From Phytophthora colocasiae (lineage: Eukaryota; Oomycota; Peronosporomycetes; Peronosporales; Peronosporaceae), in the NCBI GenBank assembly GCA_018806915.1, contig JAGKQI010000098.1, positions 4,030,001-4,094,000 on the forward strand: 64,000 nt of DNA, read 5' to 3'. Within the stretch, counting starts at the first letter, position 1, and the number at the start of each line of letters is the position of its first letter. Below are positions 47,254-58,556 of the stretch, one piece after another. The notes under the pieces were generated by a model, which ran no database searches, was not told where the DNA came from, and worked only from the letters and a program-made list of their open reading frames with translations. The translations under genes and the position numbers were made by a program.

Positions 47254-50211
47254 CTACGACAGCGCAACAAGGACGACAGCCATGTTATCTAGGCTCCCGC
47301 GAACATAGCCTTCCGCGAGCAGGTGAGCCGCCAATTCATTTAAAGACGCGGAAGTATCTCGTCTGTCTGGAAACTTTTCAGTGAGGAAGCGCACAACGTC
47401 GTGGTTGCTCATGGTTTCCCACAAGCCGTCGCTGGCAATAACAAGAATCCCACCGGAAGAGCGCTCATTGAGCTGCGAGTGGAAGACAGAAGGTTCTGCC
47501 GTGACGAACTTGCGCAGGTGACGATCTCCTAGACTGCGGGAAACTGCAAGTTGTCCAACAACTCGCCAAAGACCGGAAAAGTTCACAAATCCCCCGCTAG
47601 ATTCGATTCGAGAGCGCTCGGCAGGGTCATTCGGCCAGTGATCCATGCTCAGTGACACGACGTCAGCATGATTGGGTAGCCAAGCTATCGCTCGCGAGTC
47701 GCCTACATTCGCACTAACGACTCGTTGCTCTCGACGGAAGTGAAGCACCACCGTCAATGTACAACCAGAAAAATACTCGCCAACGGCTGCAGTGCCATTT
47801 GCTGTGTGGTCAAAATCGCTAGCGATGCCATCGAGAGACTCCAGAAAACCTTTGTGAAGTTCCAGAAATGTCTGACGAAGTGCAAACTTTTCGGCCAGCT
47901 CTCGTTCAGCAGATACACCGTCAACTGCTTCAGGTCCATTCAAATCCACCGTCACCTTTGGGATAGCAGAGAAGTGTCGGCACAATACACGCGGCAAGTT
48001 CTCGACAACGAAAGTGGCTGCTGCGGAGCCCAGGTGGCCATCCACAACAGCATAAAGGTCGAATCCGAGTGCTTCAGTATCCCCTCGTTGAGCATCACAC
48101 TTTAACTGTACTTGCTGCTCTGTAAGCACCAAGACAAAGTCCTCCATGTACTTCTTCCGACCTTGAAACAATGCAGTACCGACAGCAGGTTGTTGTGGCT
48201 GACGAGCGTATGAAGACTCTGACTCGGCCCGGATCGCTGCGACGATGTGTGGGGCCTCGAACTCGCAAAAACTCGAGTGGGAGTTGTGTCGACGCGCGTG
48301 GGTGTGCTGCTCGCAACTTGGAGCTGAAGAAAACGCACGGCCACAGTGCGGACAAGTAAAGCGGTCTGGTAGTTCATACTTGGCGCGAACCACAGATGCG
48401 AAGATACTTTCTCGCGCTCGTTGGGCTTTAAGATATCGCTCGTGTAAATGGAGCTCCTGTCGTGTCGCGAACTGGCGACCAGATTCATTGCACACATACG
48501 GTCCTTGGAAGTACGCGTGTTGCAAAGCTTCCTCAGCAGTAATACGCTCCGATGGATGCCACTGAAGCAGTCGCCACATCAAGTCGAGACCCCAAGCATC
48601 CTCAAGCCCACGCTTCAATGGGTCTCGTTCCACGACAGTATGATTAAATCTCCCAAAGTGGCAGCTTTCACTTACGAGCGCGTACTTATCCCACAACGAA
48701 CGTAATTGTCGTGGTCCTGGCTGGAAGATGCAGAACTCGTGAGTAAGCACATGCAGCAAGTAAGCCTTCGTGCGCTTACCAGTGTCTTCATCCTTCCATC
48801 GGTGTCGACGCTGCTGAGCATCGAGAACTACGTCCAGCTTGGCCCTTTCGCGAGGTGAAATCAAAAACACTTGTGGAGAGCCCAAGACCATTTCCAAGAA
48901 GACAACACCCACAGACCACAGATCGTAAGCCTCGGGAGCAGCATAATGGTAAGGTTGACCATTGTCACTAAACAGAACCTCTGGAGGTTGGTACTCGCGA
49001 GTTTCTTCAGCTTGAGAAGGCCCACCAGTTTCCATCGAAGCACTACTGTCACCGTTGGTCTTGACGTACAAATTATTCAGTGTGTACTCATCCACAGCAG
49101 AGCCAAAGTCTGCCAGTTTGACGAGTGGCATCGGCGGCACTGCAGACGCTGACGTAGGAGGAGGGATTGACACCAAGATATTTGATGGTTTGATATCGCG
49201 GTGCGTGATTCCACGAGCATGCAAAGCTGCCACCCCTTGGAGCAACTGGCGCATGATCTCTCTCAATACGTTTTCTCCACGAGTATCAGTCCGTAATTTC
49301 TCCCAGAACCGCGAAGGCTGCAGCACGACTCCAGCACCACCATCTCCGTGTTTATCTGCGCCATAGACAACTTCCAGCTTCTCATAGAGATACTGCCGCA
49401 GCGACTTGCCTTCATCGTAGAAGACCAGCCACAGCTCAGGCGTTGATCGAGGTTGAGAATGGTCGTCGTCGCCCTCCACCACTTTTGCAGGACGGAAAAA
49501 ATACTCGACGAACCGCGTCACGTGTTGTTCTCCATGCAGCAGAGCTCCAAAATGAGCTTCACGCAGTCCCATCTGTGCCATATTCTCTCCTAGCTCTAGG
49601 AACAACCTCTTGAGTACGAAATGCTCTTCTCGATCACCATGTCGTCTGGTAGCTCTCCACACTTCTCCATGAGACCCAGCATCGAATTTCTTCTTGAGTC
49701 GATACTGCGCGTTGACGTAGATCCGTTCAGCCTCGTCCGTTCCGTATTGATACTCCAATACAGGTCCTTTGGGAATACTATCATCTCCGGTACTTGTAGA
49801 CTCTGGTAGAGGCAGCGGTGGGACTGGAAAGCGTTGGGAAGACGAAGCAGCGCCAGGCAACGGACACACTGGCGAGTGCGTGTGCGTGTGTTCGAAGTCT
49901 CCGTCGCTTGGTGCTGTGCTCCACGGTACGACCTCCATCCTGTCCCTCGTTTGCACCGGCCACTGCGTCTGCTGGTGCTTGCAGACGCCCAGCAGGCCCG
50001 AGCGCTCCACCAATTCGTAACCTTCGACTGTCAGTCCAGGACGAAGCGGATCACTCACGGCAACGCAGGCCACGGCGTCATCGCCCGTTCGACGAGCCAC
50101 TTGCGCCACTTGACCGAACCAGGCGCGGTCTGTGAGCAGTTTACGAGATGTGACGTCCTCCAGGCCCAGAGCTACCGATTGTAGGTACAGAAGCAGCAGT
50201 AGCCGTGTCAT
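47254..50211 (-). CDS. Protein kinase - C2H2 finger - PP2C phosphatase fusion with signal-like N-terminus
   Basis: A single-exon gene of 985 residues. The first 17 residues (MTRLLLLLYLQSVALGL) look like a signal peptide or anchor. The kinase domain spans about 165-600: AGSHGEVWRA (Gly loop), VLKRLF (Lys), THRDIKPSNIL (catalytic loop), LADFGSA, a YQPPEVLF version of APE, and YDLWSVGVVFLE. A degenerate finger (YVCNESGRQF) and a proper C2H2 finger, FTCPHCGRAF then H-x4-H near 620-645, follow. PP2C occupies about 680-985: RKKYMEDFVLV, AVVDGHLG, ANVGDSRAI, VIASDGLWETM and LDNMAVVLV, with metal ligands intact. Kinase-PP2C fusions are known in plants. The zinc finger in the linker and the secretory N-terminus are unexpected. 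Opposing activities in one chain suggest a self-limiting switch. Confidence 0.9.
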   Translation of the reverse strand: MTRLLLLLYLQSVALGLEDVTSRKLLTDRAWFGQVAQVARRTGDDAVACVAVSDPLRPGLTVEGYELVERSGLLGVCKHQQTQWPVQTRDRMEVVPWSTAPSDGDFEHTHTHSPVCPLPGAASSSQRFPVPPLPLPESTSTGDDSIPKGPVLEYQYGTDEAERIYVNAQYRLKKKFDAGSHGEVWRATRRHGDREEHFVLKRLFLELGENMAQMGLREAHFGALLHGEQHVTRFVEYFFRPAKVVEGDDDHSQPRSTPELWLVFYDEGKSLRQYLYEKLEVVYGADKHGDGGAGVVLQPSRFWEKLRTDTRGENVLREIMRQLLQGVAALHARGITHRDIKPSNILVSIPPPTSASAVPPMPLVKLADFGSAVDEYTLNNLYVKTNGDSSASMETGGPSQAEETREYQPPEVLFSDNGQPYHYAAPEAYDLWSVGVVFLEMVLGSPQVFLISPRERAKLDVVLDAQQRRHRWKDEDTGKRTKAYLLHVLTHEFCIFQPGPRQLRSLWDKYALVSESCHFGRFNHTVVERDPLKRGLEDAWGLDLMWRLLQWHPSERITAEEALQHAYFQGPYVCNESGRQFATRQELHLHERYLKAQRARESIFASVVRAKYELPDRFTCPHCGRAFSSAPSCEQHTHARRHNSHSSFCEFEAPHIVAAIRAESESSYARQPQQPAVGTALFQGRKKYMEDFVLVLTEQQVQLKCDAQRGDTEALGFDLYAVVDGHLGSAAATFVVENLPRVLCRHFSAIPKVTVDLNGPEAVDGVSAERELAEKFALRQTFLELHKGFLESLDGIASDFDHTANGTAAVGEYFSGCTLTVVLHFRREQRVVSANVGDSRAIAWLPNHADVVSLSMDHWPNDPAERSRIESSGGFVNFSGLWRVVGQLAVSRSLGDRHLRKFVTAEPSVFHSQLNERSSGGILVIASDGLWETMSNHDVVRFLTEKFPDRRDTSASLNELAAHLLAEGYVRGSLDNMAVVLVALS

Positions 50212-50724
50212 AACACCGAGTTTCGATGGAGCGATGATCTTTTCTAGTAGATGAGAAACTCTCTACTGGGATGCAAGTGAAACAAGGGGTTTGTTTGGCT
50301 GAGTTTTATTGACATGGCTGGTGTGACGTAGAGAAGAGCAAACCACTTGGATCGCCTCGTTCGCAGCGCCTGCCACTCGTTTCCCCCCGACGCTGGCATA
50401 GTCATGCCAGTCACTGTTATCTGTCTGTGTATTTTCAAATAATAGCCAAAACTCGGAACTCATCCATCCATCCCTGCTCTTTGTCATCGTTGCGCCTTCA
50501 TCCGCCGCTTTCGGTCCGCTGCTTGTAGCCTATTCTTCATCTTCCATCCATTTACCTGTTTTGATTTTCTCTTGTGTTCTGTGTATACCGTAGCTGCCAC
50601 CGGTCGATCGGGAGCGCGTAGAGAGTGCTGACTGGGGTGGTGTGGTGTGACCTGCCTGGGTTGCCTAGCTGACCTGGTTCTCTATCGCAATGCATCATCC
50701 ATCCATCCATACCCCCGTTGCTCT
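50212..50724. other. Gap between the PH-B56 gene and the kinase-PP2C gene
   Basis: Both flanking genes read leftward. This holds the kinase-PP2C promoter and the 3' UTR of the PH-B56 gene. A short CATC microsatellite lies at 50694-50709, with shorter CATC runs near 50460-50470. No gene is seen. Confidence 0.4.
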
Positions 50725-53088
50725 CTAAGACGCGTCCGGCTTGTCATCCTCATCTTCCTCGTCCGATAGCACCACATCTAATGACTCTACTGCGTTTGAT
50801 GCCGACAGCCGGACTGCCATCGACAGGTTCGCCTCGCTAGAATTGTTCGTCTCCTCATCTGGATCCGATTCCTCCGTCTTGGCGCTGCTATCCAATACTT
50901 TCCCATCTGAAGCTAGTGCTGAGGGTGTCGTAGCGACATCGTCACTGTCGTAGCCCATGTTGTAATACATGGTATACGTCTCCTGAGCCTTCTGCTGAAT
51001 CAGCGTATTCCAGTGCCCTGTTGCCGCCCGCTGCAAGAAAGGCTTGATAACGTCGAACATGCCCTGCCCCAGCTTTTCGTACTCGTTCATGATGCGCAAG
51101 CACGCCGGGGAGCTCCAGCACGAAATCGCACGCTCTGCTACCTGGAACTGGTCGCTGGTCATGCACAGTCCTAGTCTTCGCGCCAACTTGGAATATATAG
51201 ATTCAAAATCAGACTCGGCTAGCACGTGCTCCAGCATCTCTTCAAACTCCACGATGAAGATAACTTCCTTGAATGAGTTACCCACCGGCCAGTACTTCAG
51301 CAAACCGCGAACGATCGGAGTGAAAAGCGTGTGGTCCTTTGACACATACTGGATCATACAGTACGCGAGCTGTTGATGATACGAGATGAAGGCGGGCGTA
51401 GAGTGAAGCGGGATTAGAGCCTTCTCAAGTAACACAACGTGCTCCTGCTTGATCGGGCACGCGAAGCCGTTGACGATACTGCCCAAGATTTCAAGCAGTT
51501 CAGCCACACCGTAGTGGTTCGACGTCTCATAAATATACTCGTAGAACGTGTTGGCAATTTCTTTGCGAATTGCCGACCGCCGCTGCGTGAGTTTATAGTA
51601 CAGTCGATGAAGCACTCCCTTCAATACCTGTCGCTCTTTAAACGACGGTGTCTTGAACAAATTGACCAGCTGCGCAATAAACCGCAAGGGGAAAAACTCC
51701 TTGCGCACGTGCTTTTCTAACTTGTCAATGTGCTCAATCGCCTTCAGCAGCAAGTCATAGCAGGCCGAAAGCAGTCCCCACTGCTGCTCCTCCGTCGTGT
51801 ATTCCGAGTATTTGTCCATCGGATTCTCTAGCATATTCACTTCCTCAGGACTAGGCTCTTCCACAAAGATATTGCCGGGTGACGATGACTGAAGTCGAGG
51901 GAATGGCCGAAAAATATAGCAGCCCACAACGTGCAGCAGTTCCACGAAAAGCTGTGGGTCGTCCAGTATCATCGGAAAAGAGTCGCAATAACTGTTCAGG
52001 TCGCACAGCGTCGTCAATCGCTTCTCGTTCAGATCGAAGAGTTCCACTGCGTTGTACCCTGAATCCTCCTTACGCGGCATGCAGAACGCCACTTTCTGAC
52101 GAAAGTAATAGGTACGCTTGTAAGGTACCGCATCCTCCAACGCTGGCGTATTGAATAGCGTCTCCAGCGGTTCTGTCACTAGCAGCATTTTGCGGTCCGA
52201 CGTAGTTGGCATTGCAGCCGAGGTCAAGCTGCTCATCCAAACGCTTAAGTCCGCCTCACTTTTCGCCATCAGGTAAATAGGACGGTATCCCTGATTCATA
52301 CACACAGTGATGTCAGCAATCCGAATAAATAAGTAATCTTTCTACCACCGTAGCAGACTAACGAACCGGGTGACAGATCTCAAAGCAATTCTGTCGCTTG
52401 AATCGCGCCGAGTCAATCGGCGTGATCCGCACACCTTGCAGTGGAATTACACCGCGGGGGTATGAATCCTCTCCGGACTATAAGCATAATACAAAAAGTA
52501 AGTCTCCAAGCATATCCCACTCCTCCCTCTGCATCTTCCTACCGTTCCGGATACGTAGTAAAAGAGTGAGTGGCCCTTGAGCACCATAAGACGCTTCTTC
52601 CAAGTCTTGAAGTGGTTCGCTTGTTTAATTAGCACACCCGACTTGGAAATAGGCGCCTGGAAGTCGTCCAAGTAGCTCTGGACGCCTTCTGTCGGACTGG
52701 TAGCTCCATTGCCCGGCTGCTGCTGGTTGGAGAATGGAACGATGAGACTGGGGCGCTTGGAAAGAATACTCTGGTGTGGGTCACTAGCAGTTGCGCGGGG
52801 GTCATCGCGAGAAAAGGGCATGTGGCCGTTGAAGCTGTGGTGTTTGACAAAGTTCTGCAGTCCGCCTCCGCCGCCGCCTCCGCTGTGGCCGCTCCCCGTG
52901 GTGGCACCGTCGCTGGGGCTGTGCTGATTGTAGCCGCTGCTGGTTCCACTGCTGGTGCTGTCGCTACGCTGTGCCTTCTCGTGGTTCTTGGCCGCCAGCT
53001 GCCGCGACGAACTGCCGATGGACGAGTACATCTTACGGAAGAAGCCGCTCTTCTCGCCCTTGGCGCCCTTGTCCCCGCGCTGCGCCAT
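50725..53088 (-). CDS. PH domain - B56 (PP2A regulatory subunit) fusion, three exons
   Basis: The model is complement(join(50725..52290, 52367..52477, 52543..53088)), 740 residues, every junction in phase 0. A disordered Gly/Ser-rich N-terminus precedes a PH domain (about 148-245): SGVLIKQANHFKTWKKRLMV and LFYYVSGT in exon 1, RGVIPLQGVRITPIDSARF in exon 2, and GYRPIYLMAKSEADLSVW in exon 3, where the last Trp is the PH hallmark. The remainder is a B56/B' HEAT-like domain: LPLLHPV-type opening replaced by PFPRLQSS, then YEYIYETSNHYGVAELLEIL, IPLHSTPAFISYHQQLAYC and LLKYWPVGNSFKEVIFIVEF, which are very characteristic. The tail is acidic. B56 chooses PP2A substrates; the added PH domain would direct it to phosphoinositide membranes. 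Confidence 0.93.
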
Positions 53089-55137
53089 GGTCAGTCACTA
53101 GAAGAGGTTTTTTCTCGCTGGGAAGGGGGTTTTCTACGCGAGGGGAGACGCACTGGAGCTGCAGGAAGCGCTGGACTCTGACGTCTCTCTCACTTCCGGC
53201 AGAGCGAGCGCCGTGTCGTATGCGATGGGATTGCCAAAACTGTGTGTTGGCTGGAAAATGTCGAATTTTGGGATTCCGCGCGTCTATATTTCAGAAAAAA
53301 GGATCGACTGACTTCTTTTCACCTCAGAAATTCCGCATATGGCGTTGTGTATCGAAATGATCGGTAGGAGACAGACTTGGGATTCGACAAAAGAGACTGG
53401 CAATCGAACTACGGAGAGAACTTATCGCCAGTGAGGTATCCTACTTTGTACGGCGGTGTGACTCGGCGACGACCAGAAAACAGGCGTGTGTGTGTGCAAC
53501 ACACCACACGGACACCCCAGCCCCTGCCGAATACTGAGACCAAGTGCGCAGGCGTCTGCTCGTCGCGCAAGTCGCGCACAGCGCTCGTCGTGGCGACGCG
53601 GCCAAGGCAGGCAGGAGCTGGCGTGTCAGCCTTGTCATGAGCGCGAGCCGGTCGCGAAATATCGCGCCGAGTGGATCTGCTCATGGTCGAAAAAACCACA
53701 TTCAAGCGGAGCTTTTCCTGCTGGATAGCTGTAAGTGTTTGCGACGCAGGTCTCATGGCAGCTAGCCAGTCTCACACATGCACTTCGGTGTGTTCAGGCT
53801 GAACAGTTCAGCAAGCAAGCGGTCCGTCGCATACATACATGTAGCATAAGGTGCCGGACCACGTTAGTGCCTCTGTGCTCCGACCCTGCGAAAGTTGCAG
53901 TTTTACCGGTATTTTACCGAGAGTGATGGAGCGACCATCACTCTTAGTTGAAGTTATAGCTGATCAATAAGCAACCGTCATAGAAGGACAATTCTGTCGC
54001 TTTGTGGAGACATGACTCTGCTGCAGGTCGGAGAAAACCTGTTACGTTGATGTAGAGCTCCCAGGAATGAGCAAGAACCGAAACATCTACAAACTGCGGA
54101 TGTGACGGAGAAGAAACTGATAATGTCGGCATGAAGTGGTCGAGAGACGAACTTGTATCATGACTCACGCGTCGAGTGTGTCGCTGGAGTTGTGAAACGA
54201 AAGCTATTCTTTTTCGGCATACAATTCCCGCTCGCTCCCCGCATGTTCGTAGCTCACGCTTATGATGCCACCAAAAAATTATGCTTGAAATAGAGGCAGG
54301 ACCCCCACACACACACATAGCCGAGAAACGTTCTGGTGTATTTGTCCATACTGGCTGAGGGGTTCTGCTATTGTAGATTGATGCACATTGGTTGCAAGTT
54401 TCGTAGCATGGCGCCCGTTTCAAAGGTTGCTGGGTAAGATCAACCCTACTGCGCTGGTTTCCGTTGCTTGAAACTTTGCGGCGCAGTCTGTTGCGAAAGC
54501 AGTGCCACGAATTTTGGCTCGACGTTGCGAACTTCCATCGATGGCTTCCGATTAAGCTTATGATATTGGCCAGAGTGATCAACATCGATCCAAGTATGTT
54601 AGTGCTCCAGGAATCAGAGAGGAGTTCAGGAGAGTACCAGTGCAGGTCCTCAAGTTAACACAGTCGCGATTCGTGAGCTGCATGCTTTTTTTTCGGCGCG
54701 AAGCGTTTCATGGTGCAAAGTCACGCGACTCACGAACTTCTTGAAGGGTATATCCCTTATCGCCCAAGCAGCGTTTGTCGAGCAGTGAGGCTAAACGAAA
54801 GCTGCAGTCCTGTAGGAAGGCAAAGCCGTCACGCACCGTAGTTCGTTTTTGTAGGTCATCCATCGACCACCGCATACCCCGCAATCCTTATCCGTCATAC
54901 CATGAGGGTCATCCGGGCCAAAAGCATAGAATAGAGCCAATTTTAGAAAGATCTGGCGGTTTCCAGCGTCAACCGTGCGCCAGAGTCCTCAAGTCCCATC
55001 GTAAAGTTCAGCAAAGCCACGCGAATAGCTGTTGCTGGCCAACGGCTACTCCTGCTCCGTCGCATTTGCGGACTGGCAGTACTTCGGTTGGTTCATTCTC
55101 GAACTTCCCGTGACCTTTTCGTTTCTTGAAAGCAGAG
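53089..55137. other. 2-kb gap between divergent genes, no supported gene
   Basis: This contains both promoters. A 213-codon minus frame (53944-54585, genuine ATG) has a Cys/His/Ser-rich, unbiased composition and no motif, so I do not call it. CA-rich microsatellite sequence lies at 54300-54318. Nothing resembling an RNA gene was found. Confidence 0.4.
55093..55106 (+). promoter_or_regulatory. Oomycete initiator-like element of the bZIP gene
   Basis: TCATTCTCGAACTT, about 45 bp before the ATG, is close to the oomycete initiator consensus (TCATTYYNNAWTTT-like). Confidence 0.45.
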
Positions 55138-56127
55138 ATGAATTCGAGTCCGACCCTGCCTCAAGACACGGCGGTGCTCATGCGCGGTGATCGAGGTCGG
55201 GGCCTTCGGATGCGCGTCATCTCCAAAACCAAGCTGCCGCGTATGAACAACAGCGAGCGCGGCAAGTTCTACCGCCAGAAGTACCGCGAGTACGAGGAGC
55301 AGCTCGAGCGAGACGTGCAACAGCTGCAAGGCGAGGTGCACGAACTGCAACGGCTACTGGAGCTGCGTCAGCTTCTACCTCACCAATATCCGTGCGTGGG
55401 TCTTGATGAGGTGCGGGCGGCTACACAAGTCGTGTACGAAGGCTTGATCCGGCTACACGAGCACTGGACATCAATCGATCGAATCCCTGAATCCTCCACT
55501 GCCAATCTGATGGCTATGGGCTCGGACGAGGTTCGATCCGCGGAACAAGTGCGCACGTTGGATCGATTGCAGCTCTGTCCGTCGCAGTCTGAACATTTCA
55601 TTGCTCGGCATCAACACAGCTCGACCCCGCTGGTGTTCAAGCTGGAATCTGTTGAGATCCAAGGTGGCAGTGACGGCAGAATCGTGGTGGCTCTCGGGTG
55701 CCTGTGTGCTCAGTACCAGCCCTCTGATATTGAAGGGCTATTCCCGGTTATCCAGCACAATAAGCACGTTGCTGCACGGCTGCTAGCACGAGAAGTCACG
55801 TATCCCTGCACTTACCGGTTCCACACGGCAGCATTCGGTGTTAATGAGTTAGAATTTGTTAGTGTCGACGTGGATGCTGTAGGCGGACTGTTGGCAACAA
55901 TCCCCAATCTTCACTGCGTCGAAGCATTGCTCAGTCCGATGATCCAGGCCGATTTAGTATGCGTGAAAGTCGAAGAACCTTCATGGATAAACAGTATTAA
56001 CTGCCACGACCGCTCTCCTGCAATGCTGGCCGCGGCTATCCGAGTCGTGGACAAATGCGAAGCAGAGCGAGGGTACGCTTCATCTTCACCGCCACAGCCA
56101 ATGGCTCTCGCCTTTATCCTGAGCTAA
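55138..56127 (+). CDS. bZIP-type transcription factor
   Basis: 329 residues from the first in-frame ATG. The basic region and zipper lie at about residues 35-80: NNSERGKFYRQKYREYEEQL contains the N-x7-R spacing of bZIP DNA contacts, followed by heptad-spaced hydrophobics (L-E-R-D-V-Q-Q-L-Q-G-E-V, then HELQRLLEL). Between N and R the sequence is SERGKFY rather than the usual AAxxSR, a variation seen in the divergent bZIPs of oomycetes. The long C-terminal part (about 160-320) is globular, with alternating strands, and I do not recognise it. It is convergent with the sugar transporter gene (227 bp apart). It is probably nuclear; targets are unknown. Confidence 0.75.
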   Translation: MNSSPTLPQDTAVLMRGDRGRGLRMRVISKTKLPRMNNSERGKFYRQKYREYEEQLERDVQQLQGEVHELQRLLELRQLLPHQYPCVGLDEVRAATQVVYEGLIRLHEHWTSIDRIPESSTANLMAMGSDEVRSAEQVRTLDRLQLCPSQSEHFIARHQHSSTPLVFKLESVEIQGGSDGRIVVALGCLCAQYQPSDIEGLFPVIQHNKHVAARLLAREVTYPCTYRFHTAAFGVNELEFVSVDVDAVGGLLATIPNLHCVEALLSPMIQADLVCVKVEEPSWINSINCHDRSPAMLAAAIRVVDKCEAERGYASSSPPQPMALAFILS

Positions 56128-56354
56128 TCACTTGAATAGGCATTTTGAAACTCCTGCTTCAGTTTGCGATGTCGCAGTATCAAGAAGACGTAGTCGATGG
56201 AAGTCCAGAACGTACACGACCGGGTAACGCTGCTGCTGCGCGGTCACGTCCGGCCTGGAATCAACGGGCACAAATATGTTAATGTATTTACACTAAAAGC
56301 TTACAAGAGGCAGTGAGACCTGACACCACCATAAAATAATAATGTCAAACTTGC

Positions 56355-57987
56355 TCATACCGGAGTGCGATAGCTCTGCATGGACTGGAACGGCGTCTCC
56401 TGCACCTCCTTCGGCGAGTTTTTGTGCCGTGCACTGCCATCGAACAATGATTCAATGTCTTCAAGCATGATACCAGTAGTCTCCGGGCACAGGTAGTACA
56501 CAAATACGCCGCTAACAACGCACGTGCCGGCAAACAAGAAGAACACGCCGTTGATATTTAAAGACGGAAAAAGCTTGACCACCCAAGTCATGACGACACC
56601 CATAAGCCAGTTAGCCATCGTAGAAAGTGACACCGCGATAGATCGCACATTGAGGGGGAAGATCTCTGCCGGGTAGATCCAGCACACTGGTCCCCACGAA
56701 ATTGCGAAGTTGAAGACGAAAAATGATGTTGCCACAATAATAGCATACCCCGCTGACTTCGTACAGCCTGCACTCTCAGTATTGCCATCGCAACCGATTG
56801 TGAACAGGATGGCAGACACCAAGTGGCCAACCACCATGCCCACAGCGCCGATAAGGAGCAACTGCCGGCGACCGTAGGTATCAACCCAACGCATTGCCGG
56901 AATGGTGCTCACAAAATTCACGATCGACAGGATTAGTACCGACAAAATACCGTCGCCTACAACATCCTTGAAAATGAGACCGCCATACGTGAATACGGGA
57001 TTGATTCCCGTGGCCTGCTGTAGAACCTGAAGCAGCATGGCGATAATGACACGCTTGAGAACGGACGGTTCCATAAGTTCCTTGTACCCTCCTGGTTGTC
57101 CTTCTCTCGCAATCTGTGCACCGATGGCTCGCAGTTCTCGGCCAATTTTCCGTGTCTGTCGAAGCTTTTTTAAAACAGCAGAGGCTGCGTCCTTGCCCTT
57201 GTGTAGATACGTCCATCGTGGGCTTTCTGGCACGAAAAATATTCCAAGCATGACGATGATAGGCGCCGCCATTGCCACTCCATTAGTTATTCTCCATCCG
57301 CGATCATGGTTCTCGATGATTTGGTTTACGATATTAGCCGACAGCAGTCCCGTGACGACAGTCATTTGCATAAATCCTGAAAGGAAGCCACGCAATTCCT
57401 TAGGGGCCATCTCTGCCCCGAAGAGCGGCAGTGAAAACGAAGAATTACCGACACCCATTCCCTGAATAAACCGCGCGACGAGCAATGAACCATGTGCTTG
57501 TCTGGGGCAGAAAGCCAGCCATGATGTGCCCAAACAGAAAAGAGAACCAGCCTGAAATATAGTAAGACGGCGACCGAGCTTGTCTGCTATCCACCCGCCG
57601 ATAATTGCTCCAACCTAAATGGTCATAACGTGTGAGTACAAACTAAGCCACACCCCCTATAATACCATAAAAAGAAAACCCACTCACCATGCAGCCAATG
57701 TTGTACGTCATGTTGTACCACAACGTGTAGTCTACCCAGCGCTGCGGTAGCTCTGCTGTGGCTCGTGTACAGTCTGTCATCGTCTGGCCATGCCATCCTA
57801 CGCAGAAGTCGTTGAGAAACGACTCCATGACGAGTACGCCGCCTGTCACACCCTGGTCGTAGCCGAAGAAGATGCCACCTAGCGATGCAAATATGCAGAC
57901 GATGATAGCGTACGTGCGGTTGCCCTCAGTGGGCGTCAGGTCCTGGCGCCCCTGGTCGTCGTAGAAGTTCATTGCCACGCCCACCAT
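56355..57987 (-). CDS. MFS sugar transporter (SP family), two exons
   Basis: The model is complement(join(56355..57614, 57688..57987)), 519 residues. The 73-bp intron starts GTGAGT and ends TTTAG. Exon 1 contains GGIFFGYDQGVTGGVLVMES, the classic first-helix motif of hexose transporters. The splice gives CMVGAIIGGWIADKLGRR, the loop 2-3 signature. Exon 2 adds QGMGVGNSSFSLPL, FVPESPRWTYL, LQQATGINPVFTYGG, RWVDTYGRRQLLL and the terminal CPETTGIMLEDIE. Twelve helices can be placed. Sugar:proton symport across the plasma membrane is the family role. The exact substrate is not readable. It is divergent from TGS1. Confidence 0.96.
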
Positions 57988-58556
57988 CGTGACCTGTTGT
58001 GTCTGTGCCTCTTGGTGTTGATGTCCACTGTGTCTGAGTCTGATCTGATGTTTGTTTAGAATGCTGCCCGAGCCGAATTAGAGTTTTATCTGGTACTATA
58101 CCCTCCGCTGTCCGATCGATCTTAAGCCGACGGCGCCACGTCCTTCGCTCCTGCCAGCATGCGTTCCAATGCGAAAATGACCGGCAGCGAGGTGCGCCAT
58201 TCCGAGTTGTGAAAAACACGGTGCCAGTATTGTGCCTTCTACAACCGATAACCTTCCAAAAGAGGTTACATCTAGAATTCGGACACTGGTTTTGTAAAAG
58301 TTTTTAGTGCACTCCATAATAAATTAAACCTGTAATGTACAATGTGTTTGGAGATGAGCGCAGTTTCCATATCTGCAAGTTCAACCCTACTACCTGTTGT
58401 GTGGCTTACACAAAGATGCTCTGTCCAATATGCATGATTGGTTTAAAAAAACTGCCTCCATCTACGACTGGCTAAAATAGAATCATACAAATCTCAAGTC
58501 AACCATCAAGCTCTTATTCAAGAGCTCCACCGTTTCAAATCTCACTCAGCTGGTTG
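57988..58556. promoter_or_regulatory. Divergent promoter, sugar transporter / TGS1
   Basis: A 569-bp region between two divergent genes with no convincing open frame. The right half (58260-58540) is AT-rich. No obvious repeat is seen. Confidence 0.45.

Noticed and set aside
53944..54585. 213-codon minus frame with a genuine ATG in the 2-kb gap before the bZIP gene
   Set aside because: No codon bias, domain, signal peptide or splice support. It is rich in Cys/His/Ser as in random non-coding sequence.
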